Assembly: GCA_964035575.1 (NCBI GenBank)
Contig: OZ037837.1
Span: 806,001 to 870,000, forward strand
Origin: Rhynchopus sp. YZ270_cl-10
Taxonomy: Eukaryota > Euglenozoa > Diplonemea > Diplonemida > Diplonemidae
Length of the DNA: 64,000 nt
Direction of reading: 5' to 3'
The notes beneath the pieces are model-generated. The model did not search any database and was not told the DNA's origin. It saw only the letters and a program-made list of their open reading frames with translations. Positions 1-9,206 of this stretch are shown piece by piece (within the stretch, counting starts at the first letter, position 1; each line of letters opens with the position of its first letter). Both the position numbers and the translations under genes were made by a program.

Positions 1-416
1 TGAGGGTGGGTGCGGTAATCGTTGTTCAGCTTCTGCACCAGTCATCACCCCCCCTATATTCCTATAGTATACCCCCCATGTTCTCCCCCATATTCGATGA
101 AAGACCATATGGGCCGATATGTTGTGTCCCAGAGAACCTAACACCCGTGAGGCGTGTGGATCTTGCTAGCGCCGCCACCACAAACCCCAGGACTGAAGCA
201 AAAGGGGCTCAAAAGCTATGACCTCATGAGCAGTGCACACCTGATGCCACATTGTGCGTGCAACAGCGTGCATCTATGGAAATAGAGCACAGCAATACGT
301 CATTAATTCATTCATGAAACGGAGGATGACGTGGCACCACAGCGCTCACAGTACGCAATGAAACGGTACAATCGCAGCCTTGCCCACTCGAATTCCCTTC
401 CCCACCCCAAAGCCTT
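1..416. repeat. 3' flank of cyclase-like gene 1, duplicated
   Basis: No gene is seen. From about 130 to 416 the sequence is nearly the same as about 2540 to 2790, the flank below the second cyclase-like gene, so gene plus flank form a tandem duplication of roughly 2.4 kb. Bases 27-50 (agcttctgcaccagtcatca) resemble 61620-61640, upstream of LRR gene G, which hints at another shared flank. Confidence 0.6.
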
Positions 417-2183
417 CTACTCACAGTTGTCCCTGCCCACAGCAGTCGTGCATGCCAAGGCCACACTCAGAAGCCCGCCCTTGACTGTCGAGGGATGCAC
501 GTTCAAAGGGCTCCGTTCACAAGGACAACCCTGTGCAGCGTCTTCAACCGCTGCTGCAGACACATCGCCTTTCAGGTACTTCCGCACTGCTGTGTTGTAG
601 TTCTCCCACTTCTTGTTCCCGATCTGGTACATCCATTCTTCGGTTTCATGCTCACCTTCTTCGTTGCCAGGCAGAAGCTCGGCAACCACTTCAGGTATGT
701 AAGAGGTTGCAGACACTTCCACCTTGCACGGAATCAGGCGCATCTCGTGTTCGCACTCAGCATCGCTGAAGCACATACGGTTGCAGAGCACGTCGCAGCC
801 AAGGATACGTCCTGCACGTTCCATCCCATGCACGTCACGCACAAGTGTGCCCACCATGCTGAAGCGGCGCATCACTTCACACCCCATCTCACCACGCAGC
901 ACCTTCCCAGTTGCAACACCGATGTTCACCTGTGACAGCTTCAGCCCCTTGAAGAGCATTGTTGCTGTGTGCAGTGCTGAGGTGGCGTGGTTTGCACACT
1001 GCCTTGACGTGTTGAATGAGCAGTGCACCCTGTCACCGACAAACACGTCCACCATCCCACGGTGTAACTCTGTTGCCTGCAACGTCTTCAGAAGAAGAGT
1101 TGTGAAGAAGGAGGAGAAGTGTGCACTGTCCTGCTCCACCAGACGCAACGTGTCTTTGATGTTCACCGTCAGCAGAGTCGCCTTCACAGACGTGAGCCCC
1201 AAAGCAACGTGTCGTACAATTGCAGCAGGTAAACTTCCATTTGTGGAACTCTCAGAAGATGCTGTTTGCTCTGCACAATCTTGTTCTGTACCTTCTGAAC
1301 TGACGTCTTCAGCGCACTCAACTTCGCTGTCTTCATCCACAAGCAGACACGTCAGTGGCAGGTACGCTTTGTACGACCGCAGGTTCTTCTCCAACGCACG
1401 CAGTGCCACCGTCATCCCCTCAGGCAGCTCATGTTCATGCTCCTCCAGCAGCTCCGCCACCTTCTCCACGTCGTACCTTGCCAGGAGTGAGGCGATCTCC
1501 TGCACTGCGTTGATCGTCCGCTCCATTGATGCTTGCTCCTTCAGTACGTCACGTGCGAAACCACGCGTCACGATGAAGTCAATCACAAACACAGACAATG
1601 ACGTTATGAGGGGAGATGAAGGGAACGGTGTTGGGCACGGCAGCGTTTCACAGACAAACTTCTCCTTTGAGTAATACAGCCGTCCGTACTCACCCTCCTG
1701 TTCAGGCACCCCGGGGATCTCGAACAGACCAAACCTGAAGCTCTCCTCAACACCAAGCAGCACTAACCACATGATAATGAAACCCACAAGCCCGAGACTG
1801 TACCGTGCGGGCACCTGCATCACAAGCAGCATGTCGATGACGAGCACGAGGAGAGGCCACTGATGCATGAAGATCGTTCTTGCATTCAAATCCCACAACA
1901 GTACCCCAAATGTCATCATGTACAGCGTGCCCACCACCACCTTTGTTGTCAACGGAACCCTGCACAGCACTGCACAGATCACAGTGCTGAGCGTAACCAT
2001 GACCACCAGTGTTCCTGCTATGTTCATGGGGGTGTGATAGGTATCGAAATTGAACACCAGATCCAGTACATTACCCCACCAACCCACACAGGCAGCGATG
2101 AAGACCTGTGTGCGCAGCTCCTTCCCTTTCCTGCTCAGTGTCCCATCCAAGGAGAGCACGCCATTGAGACACTGCATCCCCAT
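417..2183 (-). CDS. Polytopic membrane protein with degenerate class III cyclase domain (copy 1)
   Basis: 588 residues from an ATG. The N-terminal third holds about six hydrophobic segments: near residues 28-50, 54-74, 84-104, 108-126, 130-150 and 195-212. A helical linker (QEIASLLARYDVEKVAELL) and an acidic stretch follow, then a region laid out like a class III nucleotidyl cyclase: a first strand with TVNIKD, then VFVGDRVHCSF, NIGVATGKVLRG and FSMVGTLVRDVHGMER. In active enzymes the first strand carries a metal-binding Asp and the last motif a catalytic Asn and Arg. Here the Asp position reads Asn, and the Asn/Arg positions read Arg and Gly. The fold looks kept but catalysis is doubtful, so a sensor or partner role is possible. 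The neighbour upstream is a close duplicate with a different C-terminal tail. The cyclase link is by motif spacing only. Confidence 0.6.
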   Translation of the reverse strand: MGMQCLNGVLSLDGTLSRKGKELRTQVFIAACVGWWGNVLDLVFNFDTYHTPMNIAGTLVVMVTLSTVICAVLCRVPLTTKVVVGTLYMMTFGVLLWDLNARTIFMHQWPLLVLVIDMLLVMQVPARYSLGLVGFIIMWLVLLGVEESFRFGLFEIPGVPEQEGEYGRLYYSKEKFVCETLPCPTPFPSSPLITSLSVFVIDFIVTRGFARDVLKEQASMERTINAVQEIASLLARYDVEKVAELLEEHEHELPEGMTVALRALEKNLRSYKAYLPLTCLLVDEDSEVECAEDVSSEGTEQDCAEQTASSESSTNGSLPAAIVRHVALGLTSVKATLLTVNIKDTLRLVEQDSAHFSSFFTTLLLKTLQATELHRGMVDVFVGDRVHCSFNTSRQCANHATSALHTATMLFKGLKLSQVNIGVATGKVLRGEMGCEVMRRFSMVGTLVRDVHGMERAGRILGCDVLCNRMCFSDAECEHEMRLIPCKVEVSATSYIPEVVAELLPGNEEGEHETEEWMYQIGNKKWENYNTAVRKYLKGDVSAAAVEDAAQGCPCERSPLNVHPSTVKGGLLSVALACTTAVGRDNCE

Positions 2184-2790
2184 CTCCTCCCGTCAGGTAT
2201 CCTGTGTTCTTGTGGAGGAGTGGTTGGGTCAGAAATGATAAAGAGAACTCACGTGGTTGGATAGAAAAAGAACTGAACTGAAGCTGCCGGTATGATACTC
2301 TTTCGGAGGGGACACACTGCGAGACGAAGTCTTGCTTGCACATCGCGCAACACTTCCAGAAGGAGTCGTGGGGATGTTGTGAGGAAGACCGAACGATGGC
2401 TGTGTCCGGTATGTGGCTGGCGCACAACAAGTGCTCTCTCTAGACCCACAGCACCATGTTAATGCTGTCACTCTGCACTACTCTCAAGAACTAGGCGACA
2501 CAGTTCTGATTCTAAATGCTGAGAAAAGTTGTTTCAGTATAGAACCTCAACACCCCTCAGGTGTGTGGATCTTGCTCGCGTTCACCACAAAACCCAAGAC
2601 TGAAGAAAGAGGCAAAAGCTACGCCCTCATGAGCAGTGCACACCTGATGCCACATTGTGCGTGCAACAGCGTGCATCTATGGAAATAGAGCACAGCAATA
2701 CGCTATGAATACATTCATGAAACGGAGGATGACGTGGCACCACAGCGCTCACAGTACGCAATAAAACGGTACAATCGCAGCCTTGCCCAC
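2184..2790. other. Spacer between the two cyclase-like genes
   Basis: No gene is seen. The part from about 2540 to 2790 repeats the flank at 130-416. The rest would hold the 5' leader of gene 1 (minus strand), where the bases just before its ATG are purine-rich. Confidence 0.5.
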
Positions 2791-4593
2791 TCAGATTCCC
2801 TTCCCCACCCCAAAGCCTTCGACTGGGTTGTCCCCTGTACCCCCCAGCAACGGTCGTGCCAAGGCCACACTCAGAAGCCCGCCCTTGACTGTCGAAGGAT
2901 GCACGTTCAAAGGGCTCCGTTCACAAGGACAACCCTGTGCAGCGTCTTCAACAGCTGCTGCAGACACATCGCCTTTCAGGTACTTCCGCACTGCTGTGTT
3001 GTAGTTCTCCCACTTCTTGTTCTTCCCGATCTGGTACATCCATTCTTCGGTTTCATGTTCGGCTTCTTCGTTGCCAGGCAGAAGCTCGGCAACCACTTCA
3101 GGTGTGTAAGAGGTTGCAGACACTTCCACCTTGCACGGAATCAGGCGCATCTCGTGTTCGCACTCAGCATCGCTGAAGCACATACGGTTGCAGAGCACGT
3201 CGCAGCCAAGGATACGTCCTGCACGTTCCATCCCATGCACGTCACGCACAAGTGTGCCCACCATGCTGAAGCGGCGCATCACGTCACATCCCATCTCACC
3301 ACGCAGCACCTTCCCAGTTGCAACACCGATGTTCACCTGCGACAGCTTCAGCCCCTTGAAGAGCATCGTTGCTGTGTGCAGTGCTGAGGTGGCGTGGTTT
3401 GCACACTGCCTTGACGTGTTGAATGAGCAGTGCACCCTGTCACCGACGAACACGTCCACCATCCCACGGTGTGACTCTGTTGCCTGCAACGTCTTCAGAA
3501 GAAGAGTTGTGAAGAAGGAGGAGAAGTGTGCACTGTCCTGCTCCACCATACGCAACGTGTCTTTGATGTTCACCGTCAGCAGAGTCGCCTTCACAGACGT
3601 GAGCCCCAAAGCAACGTGTCGTACAATTGCAGCAGGTAAACTTCTATTTGTGGAACTCTCAGAAGATGCTGTTTGCTCTGCACAATCTTGTTCTGTACCT
3701 TCTGAACTGACGTCTTCAGCACACTCAACTTCGCTGTCTTCATCCACAAGCAGACACGTCAGTGGCAGGTACGCTTTGTACGACCGCAGGTTCTTCTCCA
3801 ACGCACGCAGTGCCACCGTCATCCCCTCAGGCAGCTCATGTTCATGCTCCTCCAGCAGCTCCGCCACCTTCTCCACGTCGTACCTCGCCAGGAGTGAGGC
3901 GATCTCCTGCACAGTGTTGATCGTCCGCTCCATTGATGCTTGCTCCTTCAGTACCTCACGTGCGAAACCACGCGTCACGATGAAGTCAATCGCAAACACA
4001 GACACTGCACTTAATAGGGGAGGAGAAGGGAACGATCTTGGGCACGGCAGCGTTTCACAGACAAACTTCTCCTTCAAGTAATACAGCCGTCCGTACTCAC
4101 CCTTCTGCTCTGACAACCCGGGCATCTCGAACAGACCAAACCTGAAGCTCTCCTCAACACCAAGCAGCACTAACCACATGATAATGAAACAGACAAGACC
4201 CAGACTGTACACCTTGGGCACCTGCATCACAAGCAGCATGTCGATGACGAGCACGAGGAGAGGCCACTGATGCATGAAGATCGTTCTTGCATTCAAATCC
4301 CACAACAGTACCCCAAATGTCATCATGTACAGCGTGCCCACCACCACCTTTGTTGTCAACGGAACCCTGCACAGCACCGCACAGATCGCCATGCTGAGCG
4401 TCAGCATAAGCACCAGTGTTCCTGCTAAGATGATGGGTGTGCTTCTCTGTGAATCAAAATTCACCACCAGAGCAAGTGCATTAACGCACCATCCCACACA
4501 GGAAGCGATGAAGAACTGTGTGCGCATCTCCTTCCTTTTGCTGCTCAGTGTCCCGTCCAAGGAGAGCACGCCATTGAGACACTGCATCCCCAT
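2791..4593 (-). CDS. Polytopic membrane protein with degenerate class III cyclase domain (copy 2)
   Basis: 600 residues; a tandem duplicate of the gene at 417-2183. The linker and cyclase-like half are almost the same residue for residue. Changes cluster in the first two membrane segments, in the loop after the fifth, and at the extreme C-terminus, where the final ~20 residues (ending GFGVGKGI) have nothing in common with copy 1. The same catalytic positions are missing: Asn in the TVNIKD strand, and Arg/Gly in place of the Asn/Arg pair. On the minus strand the ATG follows a pyrimidine-rich run ending in ACAG (about 4616-4633 on the plus strand), a plausible 3' splice or trans-splice acceptor. 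It is probably a membrane receptor-like protein; enzymatic activity is unlikely from the visible residues. Confidence 0.6.
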   Translation of the reverse strand: MGMQCLNGVLSLDGTLSSKRKEMRTQFFIASCVGWCVNALALVVNFDSQRSTPIILAGTLVLMLTLSMAICAVLCRVPLTTKVVVGTLYMMTFGVLLWDLNARTIFMHQWPLLVLVIDMLLVMQVPKVYSLGLVCFIIMWLVLLGVEESFRFGLFEMPGLSEQKGEYGRLYYLKEKFVCETLPCPRSFPSPPLLSAVSVFAIDFIVTRGFAREVLKEQASMERTINTVQEIASLLARYDVEKVAELLEEHEHELPEGMTVALRALEKNLRSYKAYLPLTCLLVDEDSEVECAEDVSSEGTEQDCAEQTASSESSTNRSLPAAIVRHVALGLTSVKATLLTVNIKDTLRMVEQDSAHFSSFFTTLLLKTLQATESHRGMVDVFVGDRVHCSFNTSRQCANHATSALHTATMLFKGLKLSQVNIGVATGKVLRGEMGCDVMRRFSMVGTLVRDVHGMERAGRILGCDVLCNRMCFSDAECEHEMRLIPCKVEVSATSYTPEVVAELLPGNEEAEHETEEWMYQIGKNKKWENYNTAVRKYLKGDVSAAAVEDAAQGCPCERSPLNVHPSTVKGGLLSVALARPLLGGTGDNPVEGFGVGKGI

Positions 4594-5424
4594 CTCCCCT
4601 CCCGTCAGGTATCCTGTGTTCTTGTGGAGGGGTGGTTTGGATAGCTATGTATTCCCGATACTCATAAACACTTTACGCCTGGAGGGGTACGGTGCCACGA
4701 GGCAGAGGCACGAGGGTGGTTTTGGTAGGGGGATCTCCCTCAGAGGGCACCAGAGTGAGAGTCTCAGCAATTTCGAGCAAGACTCACAATAAGGAGGAGG
4801 GGAAGAGGTTAACGTCTTCTTGAGGAACACCTTCGTTCAGAAGAGCAGTCGTCTCCCTTGCGTTCCGGTACAGTTGTCCTCTTGTATGTTCGCAACTCTG
4901 CCACACAGGACGCAAACCCTTCCCCCCTACCTGTCAACAAAAGGGTTTGTGCACCCAGTAACCCTCCCCTAAGAACTGTGATTCCCCTCCGCTCCCTTAA
5001 CACCATTGACCCCTCTGTGCCCATGCACCCCCTCTTACGTAACCTACTTCCCGTTTGAGTTGTGTTAACCCAAAGGTCATACAGAAAGCCTGTGTACAGC
5101 ATGCAGACAACTCTAGCGGCGCCCCTACCTGGCTAGTGTGTGTAGTAACATACAGCACTGCATCGAAGGGGTTGTCCAAATGACACACAACGCACGCTCT
5201 TGCTTGTTGCCTTTACGTATTTACAGACCTGCACGAACAACGATGAGGATCATTGCTGCACTGCATCGAAGGGTTGCACAACTGGGGAATGCGTATGCGT
5301 ACCCTGCTTGACGACATCCTAAACCAAATAATCAGCGATACCATCCCAACGTGCAAAGTCTCAACCCAGGACCTCATCCCAAAACACTCAAGGTGTTTGG
5401 ATCTTTGCGCCACGACACAGCGAC
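4594..5424. other. Spacer, no gene seen
   Basis: Short open frames on both strands have no recognisable domain. A 5' leader for cyclase-like gene 2 should lie at its left edge. Bases 5195-5275 contain a stretch (cttgttgcctttacgtattt) that recurs at 55448-55467, so part of this spacer is dispersed repeat. Confidence 0.4.
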
Positions 5425-5830
5425 AGTATTGCTTAGACAACAACTGCTGCACAGTCACAATAGTCGCTGTGCACAAAGGGGGCAAGAAGTGAAGCAGGAA
5501 AATAGTTCAGGTATGGGTAGTGACGTGAAGGGTTTTGGAGAGAAAAATTAAATTTGGTTGGTTCTTCATTGGTTTGCTCTGGATTTATGTTTTGTGCTTT
5601 TTATTTTGAAAACTTGATTTTATTTAGCGTAGACACCCGAGGATGTACACCACTGCACCAACCGCTATAAAGTAACCTCATGAACACGGTGACATCTCTC
5701 CCTATTTGTTTGCTTGAAAAATAAAAGGTATTTTTTGTCTACAGTCAATGTTTTGGTCTTGTTGGACCTGAGAAAACGCGTGCATGTTGATCATACACAC
5801 GAACCATTGACACACTCCAACGAACTTCAC
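5425..5830. repeat. Copy of the 5' flank of the LamG surface-protein gene
   Basis: This stretch matches 45370-45780, upstream of the LamG-repeat gene, through landmarks such as caacaactgctgcacagtca, ggtatgggtagtgacgtgaa and cgtagacacccgaggatg. No LamG coding sequence follows on the lower-coordinate side, so this is either an orphan 5' flank left by recombination or a mobile flank sequence. The segment 5605-5650 contains the tRNA-Asp-like motif described among the findings. Confidence 0.6.
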
Positions 5831-6061
5831 ATCGCGGGAAATGGGTTGACAAAAACTAGACGATATCACCCGCCAACTGATCTTGATAACAATAAAAATA
5901 TAACAGTGTTTTTCGTTGAACGCAGCCAAATAGGGGTAAAAATCTGTTTGGCGCAAGGTGAAAGGAATCAAGGGGAAATACTGTTATTGGTGCTCCTGAA
6001 AACCCCATTTTGCGTACTTATTGTGTACTTGCTGCGTACTTGTTGCGCACTTTGTGCACGA

Positions 6062-6120
6062 AAAATATATCCGTTTCGCTTGATCAGATCTCGACCGTTT
6101 GTTGCATTGCACGCTTCCAC
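6062..6120 (-). repeat. Retrotransposon terminal repeat B2
   Basis: 59 bp repeated exactly at 6429-6487. It is the outermost piece of the 3' end of the retrotransposon whose genes lie at 6556-10253. With the A-type repeat between the two copies it forms a B1-A2-B2 end, the split direct repeat layout known for PAT/Ngaro-type tyrosine-recombinase retrotransposons. Confidence 0.6.
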
Positions 6121-6129
6121 CTGCCGACA

Positions 6130-6213
<84 letters not shown>

Positions 6214-6428
6214 AAAAAATTGATTGTTTCCAGCACACGCGGACTGTGTCAGTGTGTGATGGTATATGATTATTGCCTGAAGTACAGAAAATGGGAGTGT
6301 CGGTGGCGGAGCACAAAAGAGGTAAAATGAGAAACATATCGGGTGGGGTCTCTGATCTAATCTGTGCGACGAATATATTTCCCCTAACACGCCATGTTTG
6401 GCCAGGGCCTCTCCAGCGCGTCAGTTGC
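6121..6428 (-). repeat. Retrotransposon terminal repeat A2, with long poly-A tract
   Basis: Read on the minus strand: about 215 bp of unique sequence, then a poly-A tract of about 80 bases, then a short spacer into repeat B2. The unique part recurs almost unchanged at 12866-13083, upstream of the Gag gene (repeat A1). Alone it could pass for a SINE, but its place between two 59-bp B repeats and the matching copy at the other end of the element fit a split direct repeat better. Confidence 0.55.
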
Positions 6429-6487
6429 AAAATATATCCGTTTCGCTTGATCAGATCTCGACCGTTTGTTGCATTGCACGCTTCCAC
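6429..6487 (-). repeat. Retrotransposon terminal repeat B1
   Basis: 59-bp copy of B2. It directly follows the coding body, whose minus-strand end reads AGGGTCCTGA. The same end sequence borders the corresponding repeat of the decayed second element at 22416, which supports the boundary. Confidence 0.55.
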
Positions 6488-6555
6488 TCAGGACCCTAAG
6501 GACCCTCGGATCGAAGGGACGCCGCGCGAACGATGAATGGGATTACGCTCCGCTG

Positions 6556-9081
6556 CTAAACCGGTAGTGTGATCGGGTAGTCTGCCACCACGCCTCTCGT
6601 GTACTTGTCTGCTTTTTGCTCCAACGTCGGTACCCATTCACATGCGACTTGGATGCGGGCGCCGGCCGCTAGGGTGAAAAGTTCGGCGATCACGAAATTT
6701 GAGCGGTAGTCTGAAGAGTGGCCCCTCTGGAGGCTGTGTACAGCCGGGAGGTTGTCGACCATCAGCCTGAGTCGCGTAGTATGTACCGATCTTGCCGCAA
6801 GTGCTACGGCCTGCTTTGCCGCGTAAAGTTCCTTCCTGTATATATGCCAGTGTTCCTGCTCGTTAGAGAAATCCGCCTGTGACACCTGCTGCGGTTCTGA
6901 CTCAAGGATCGCCGCCCACGCCTTCGAGGAAGCATCGGACCATGCTGTGATAGATGATGTTGGTCCCCGTTCAATCCATGGATTTTCCTTAATACGTATC
7001 GTCCTCTCCTTTACTTCCTTCACCACCGAAGGGCGCACTGCTGTAGGCGTGTCCCATGCAGCCGTGTTGTATAAGTCTCGAGCGATGTCTCTCATGAAGC
7101 TCAGTGTCGCGGGTAGGAAACATAGAAAAGAGTTTGTAATATATGAGTGCCACACCATGCCCCCGACCACCTTGTAGATTTCCCTAGGGGTTGCCATCCC
7201 TCCGGTTACCTTCGCGTGTGCACTATTCGCTAAAAATTTCTTAATCCACTCCGGGTCTGAACGATAAATATGGTGTCTGAGGTCGAAAGAGACGCCGAAA
7301 GTTTCAAAAAGTTGTGTGGGTACCCCGTAGCCTTTCTCGTCCAAAGTCATCTTCGCGTCCACAGCGTTGCATCGGGAGAGGAATTTTTGAAACTGCTTGG
7401 TCGCCTCATCCTCCGTGTCTGCGGTGACAATGAAGTTGTCAACCCACGTGACGCCCTCTGACGGTGGCAACAGTACTCTCGCCGCTCGGTTCGCAATGCA
7501 CGGGGCGAACTTCCACCCCATGCACAGAGCTTTTAGTCTTGTGGTCACGAACTCTCCTCGCTGTGGTGCTACTTTTACCCCGAAGAAGTCCCTGATGTCT
7601 GGGTGCACCGGAAACTGGTAAAACCAGCTCTTCCCGTCTGTATTCACCACCCAGTTGGCTTGTAGAATTTGATGTATCACCTGGGGCATTCGCGGGAGCC
7701 ACATGTCCGGTGGGTGCCGCATGCAGTCGTTTAGCTTTCTGCCATCCAGAACAAACCTTCTCCCTCCCGACTTCTTCTCCACTGTGAATCCGTGCAGTAC
7801 GACGGTGGGTTCCTGATCCACTTCCTCCAACACGTTATAGTCCTTCAGCGCTTTTAGGTGGTGCATGAGATTTCGTGAGATCTTTTTCCGGAAATGTGTG
7901 TCGTATCTTACGTTCTCTAGAGCCCCTTCCAGGAACTGCGTGTAAAAGCTTTTTGGATCTGTGATCAGATCAATCACTCCCTGCAGTTCACCTGTCACGT
8001 CCAACTCCTGCAGCTTTCGCATGTCCATGAAACCGGCGCATATTGGCGCGATGTAGTCGTCTTCTGGAATACCGCGCACACGGGGTGGTCTGCACAGCTT
8101 TCCATTCACCGACACTGCGAGGACATCGTTGTATAGCGCCTCCAAACCCGGCCCCATGTCTTTTTCGTCCTCTGGATTGTAGCGTGTCTTTTCCCCTGGG
8201 ATCCATGGTACGCCAGGTATCTTCCCCTGGAGCAAGTACTTCACATGGCTGCCTGCAGCTGCTGCGACATGGTTGCCGTCACGTCCACCCTCTGTAGTCC
8301 CGCTTCTGCGACGTATCGGATCAGAGACTCCGTTGTTTGGTGGCGGGTGAGGAGGCATATTTCGTCGAGGGGCACCTTCTGTTTCAGGAGGAACTGCGCA
8401 GCCCCTCTTCTCAGTGAGTGCGACGACAGCTCCCTGTTGACTCTCTGTAGTGCGGCTCCGAGTTGGTGCGATGTTATCCCTGGTGGGAAAACCAAACCTT
8501 GCTGATCGCGGACAGCTTGCAGTCGTTGTACTAAAATTTCCTGCGCTGTTTTTGTGAGATGGTGGCCCGTGAAGCGTCCCAGCTGGAAAGGATCTCCTTT
8601 GGTCTCCCTCCAATGCACTGCCACCACTCCGTCTGGTCTGATGGTGATCTCCTGCTTCTTGAGTCGCAGCACGTCCGACGCCCTCCCCGCCGTCACCCAA
8701 CACATAGCCAGTGCTAAACGTATCAACGGCTTCTTCTCCAGCTCGATCGCCGATGCGACTTCGGAGGGACGTGCTGGCTTGGCCTGCTTGCCCGGCATCA
8801 GTGCTCCCATCCTTCGCAGACTCCGACGATAATCCTGCACCATTTGGGACTCCGCCAGGCGTGCGTCCCCTGTCCGCCGTAACGCCGCCGCCACGTCCAT
8901 CGTATATTGCAGCGCCGAACTCTCCGTGACTCCGTCTAAAGACCTTTTCTTTTCCACCCAATATATGAGCGCCACTTCGTGTGAGATTGTGCATGTGTGT
9001 TTCTCCTCCCAAGCGTTTTTGAATTCGAAGTATCGCCGACACGTGCTTTGGAGGCTCTTCCAGGAGGACTCCGCTAAGCAT
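6556..9081 (-). CDS. Reverse transcriptase-RNase H of a tyrosine-recombinase retrotransposon
   Basis: 841 codons open from an ATG. The first ~280 overlap the recombinase gene in another frame; recognisable protein starts near residue 281. Reverse transcriptase signs: GFTVEKKSGGRRFVLDGRKL (431-450), the first metal site in NTDGKSWFYQF (Asp 482), and MGWKFAPCIANR (521-532). The second metal site reads TWVDNFIVTA, with WVDN (546-549) where most families have YxDD. RNase H follows: AWSDASSKAW (Asp 715), YRKELYAAK (Glu 751), LMVDNLPAV (Asp 776) and KADKYTRG (Asp 825). No integrase or protease is seen. The product would copy the element's RNA into DNA and remove the template. Putting recombinase before reverse transcriptase is unlike classic DIRS and, from memory, like VIPER elements. 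It may be expressed by overlap or frameshift from the recombinase frame. Confidence 0.85.
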   Translation of the reverse strand: MLSGVLLEEPPKHVSAILRIQKRLGGETHMHNLTRSGAHILGGKEKVFRRSHGEFGAAIYDGRGGGVTADRGRTPGGVPNGAGLSSESAKDGSTDAGQAGQASTSLRSRIGDRAGEEAVDTFSTGYVLGDGGEGVGRAATQEAGDHHQTRRSGGSALEGDQRRSFPAGTLHGPPSHKNSAGNFSTTTASCPRSARFGFPTRDNIAPTRSRTTESQQGAVVALTEKRGCAVPPETEGAPRRNMPPHPPPNNGVSDPIRRRSGTTEGGRDGNHVAAAAGSHVKYLLQGKIPGVPWIPGEKTRYNPEDEKDMGPGLEALYNDVLAVSVNGKLCRPPRVRGIPEDDYIAPICAGFMDMRKLQELDVTGELQGVIDLITDPKSFYTQFLEGALENVRYDTHFRKKISRNLMHHLKALKDYNVLEEVDQEPTVVLHGFTVEKKSGGRRFVLDGRKLNDCMRHPPDMWLPRMPQVIHQILQANWVVNTDGKSWFYQFPVHPDIRDFFGVKVAPQRGEFVTTRLKALCMGWKFAPCIANRAARVLLPPSEGVTWVDNFIVTADTEDEATKQFQKFLSRCNAVDAKMTLDEKGYGVPTQLFETFGVSFDLRHHIYRSDPEWIKKFLANSAHAKVTGGMATPREIYKVVGGMVWHSYITNSFLCFLPATLSFMRDIARDLYNTAAWDTPTAVRPSVVKEVKERTIRIKENPWIERGPTSSITAWSDASSKAWAAILESEPQQVSQADFSNEQEHWHIYRKELYAAKQAVALAARSVHTTRLRLMVDNLPAVHSLQRGHSSDYRSNFVIAELFTLAAGARIQVACEWVPTLEQKADKYTRGVVADYPITLPV

Positions 9082-9191
9082 CGGGCGAGGGTTGTCTGAG
9101 TCGATTGAATTATTGTATTTTCCTGTTTGTTTGTGAGGGGGGTCTCGTGTTGTCGTTTTCTGCCTCTTTCGCTGGGGGGAGGAAAGAGCAT
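8241..9191 (-). CDS. Tyrosine recombinase of the retrotransposon
   Basis: 316 residues from an ATG lying about 13 bases beyond the Gag stop. An N-terminal helical core-binding region (about 35-135) precedes a catalytic domain with all expected residues: Arg 170 in TAGRASDVLRL, a likely Lys 198 in WRETKGDP, His 258 and Arg 261 in SSHSLRRGAAQ, His 284 in LLTRHQTTES, and the nucleophile Tyr 293 in LIRYVAEA. It would insert a circular cDNA copy by site-specific recombination, replacing the integrase of LTR elements. Such elements usually make no target duplication. The reading frame is intact with no missing catalytic residue, so this copy may be recent. The second half of the gene is overlapped by the reverse transcriptase frame. 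Confidence 0.88.
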   Translation of the reverse strand: MLFPPPSERGRKRQHETPLTNKQENTIIQSTQTTLARCLAESSWKSLQSTCRRYFEFKNAWEEKHTCTISHEVALIYWVEKKRSLDGVTESSALQYTMDVAAALRRTGDARLAESQMVQDYRRSLRRMGALMPGKQAKPARPSEVASAIELEKKPLIRLALAMCWVTAGRASDVLRLKKQEITIRPDGVVAVHWRETKGDPFQLGRFTGHHLTKTAQEILVQRLQAVRDQQGLVFPPGITSHQLGAALQRVNRELSSHSLRRGAAQFLLKQKVPLDEICLLTRHQTTESLIRYVAEAGLQRVDVTATMSQQLQAAM

Positions 9192-9206
9192 CTGCGCGTA
9201 GGGCAG

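Noticed and set aside
6270-6300. Minus-strand TTTTCTGTACTTCAG as the 3' end of a spliced-leader RNA
   Set aside because: It resembles part of known leaders, but no GT donor follows, the rest of the leader is absent, and it lies inside the A repeat.
6121-6428. Poly-T-edged repeat as an independent SINE
   Set aside because: Its flanking direct repeat is 59 bp, far longer than usual for a SINE, and a second copy lies at the other end of the same retrotransposon. A terminal repeat explains both. SINE origin is not fully excluded.
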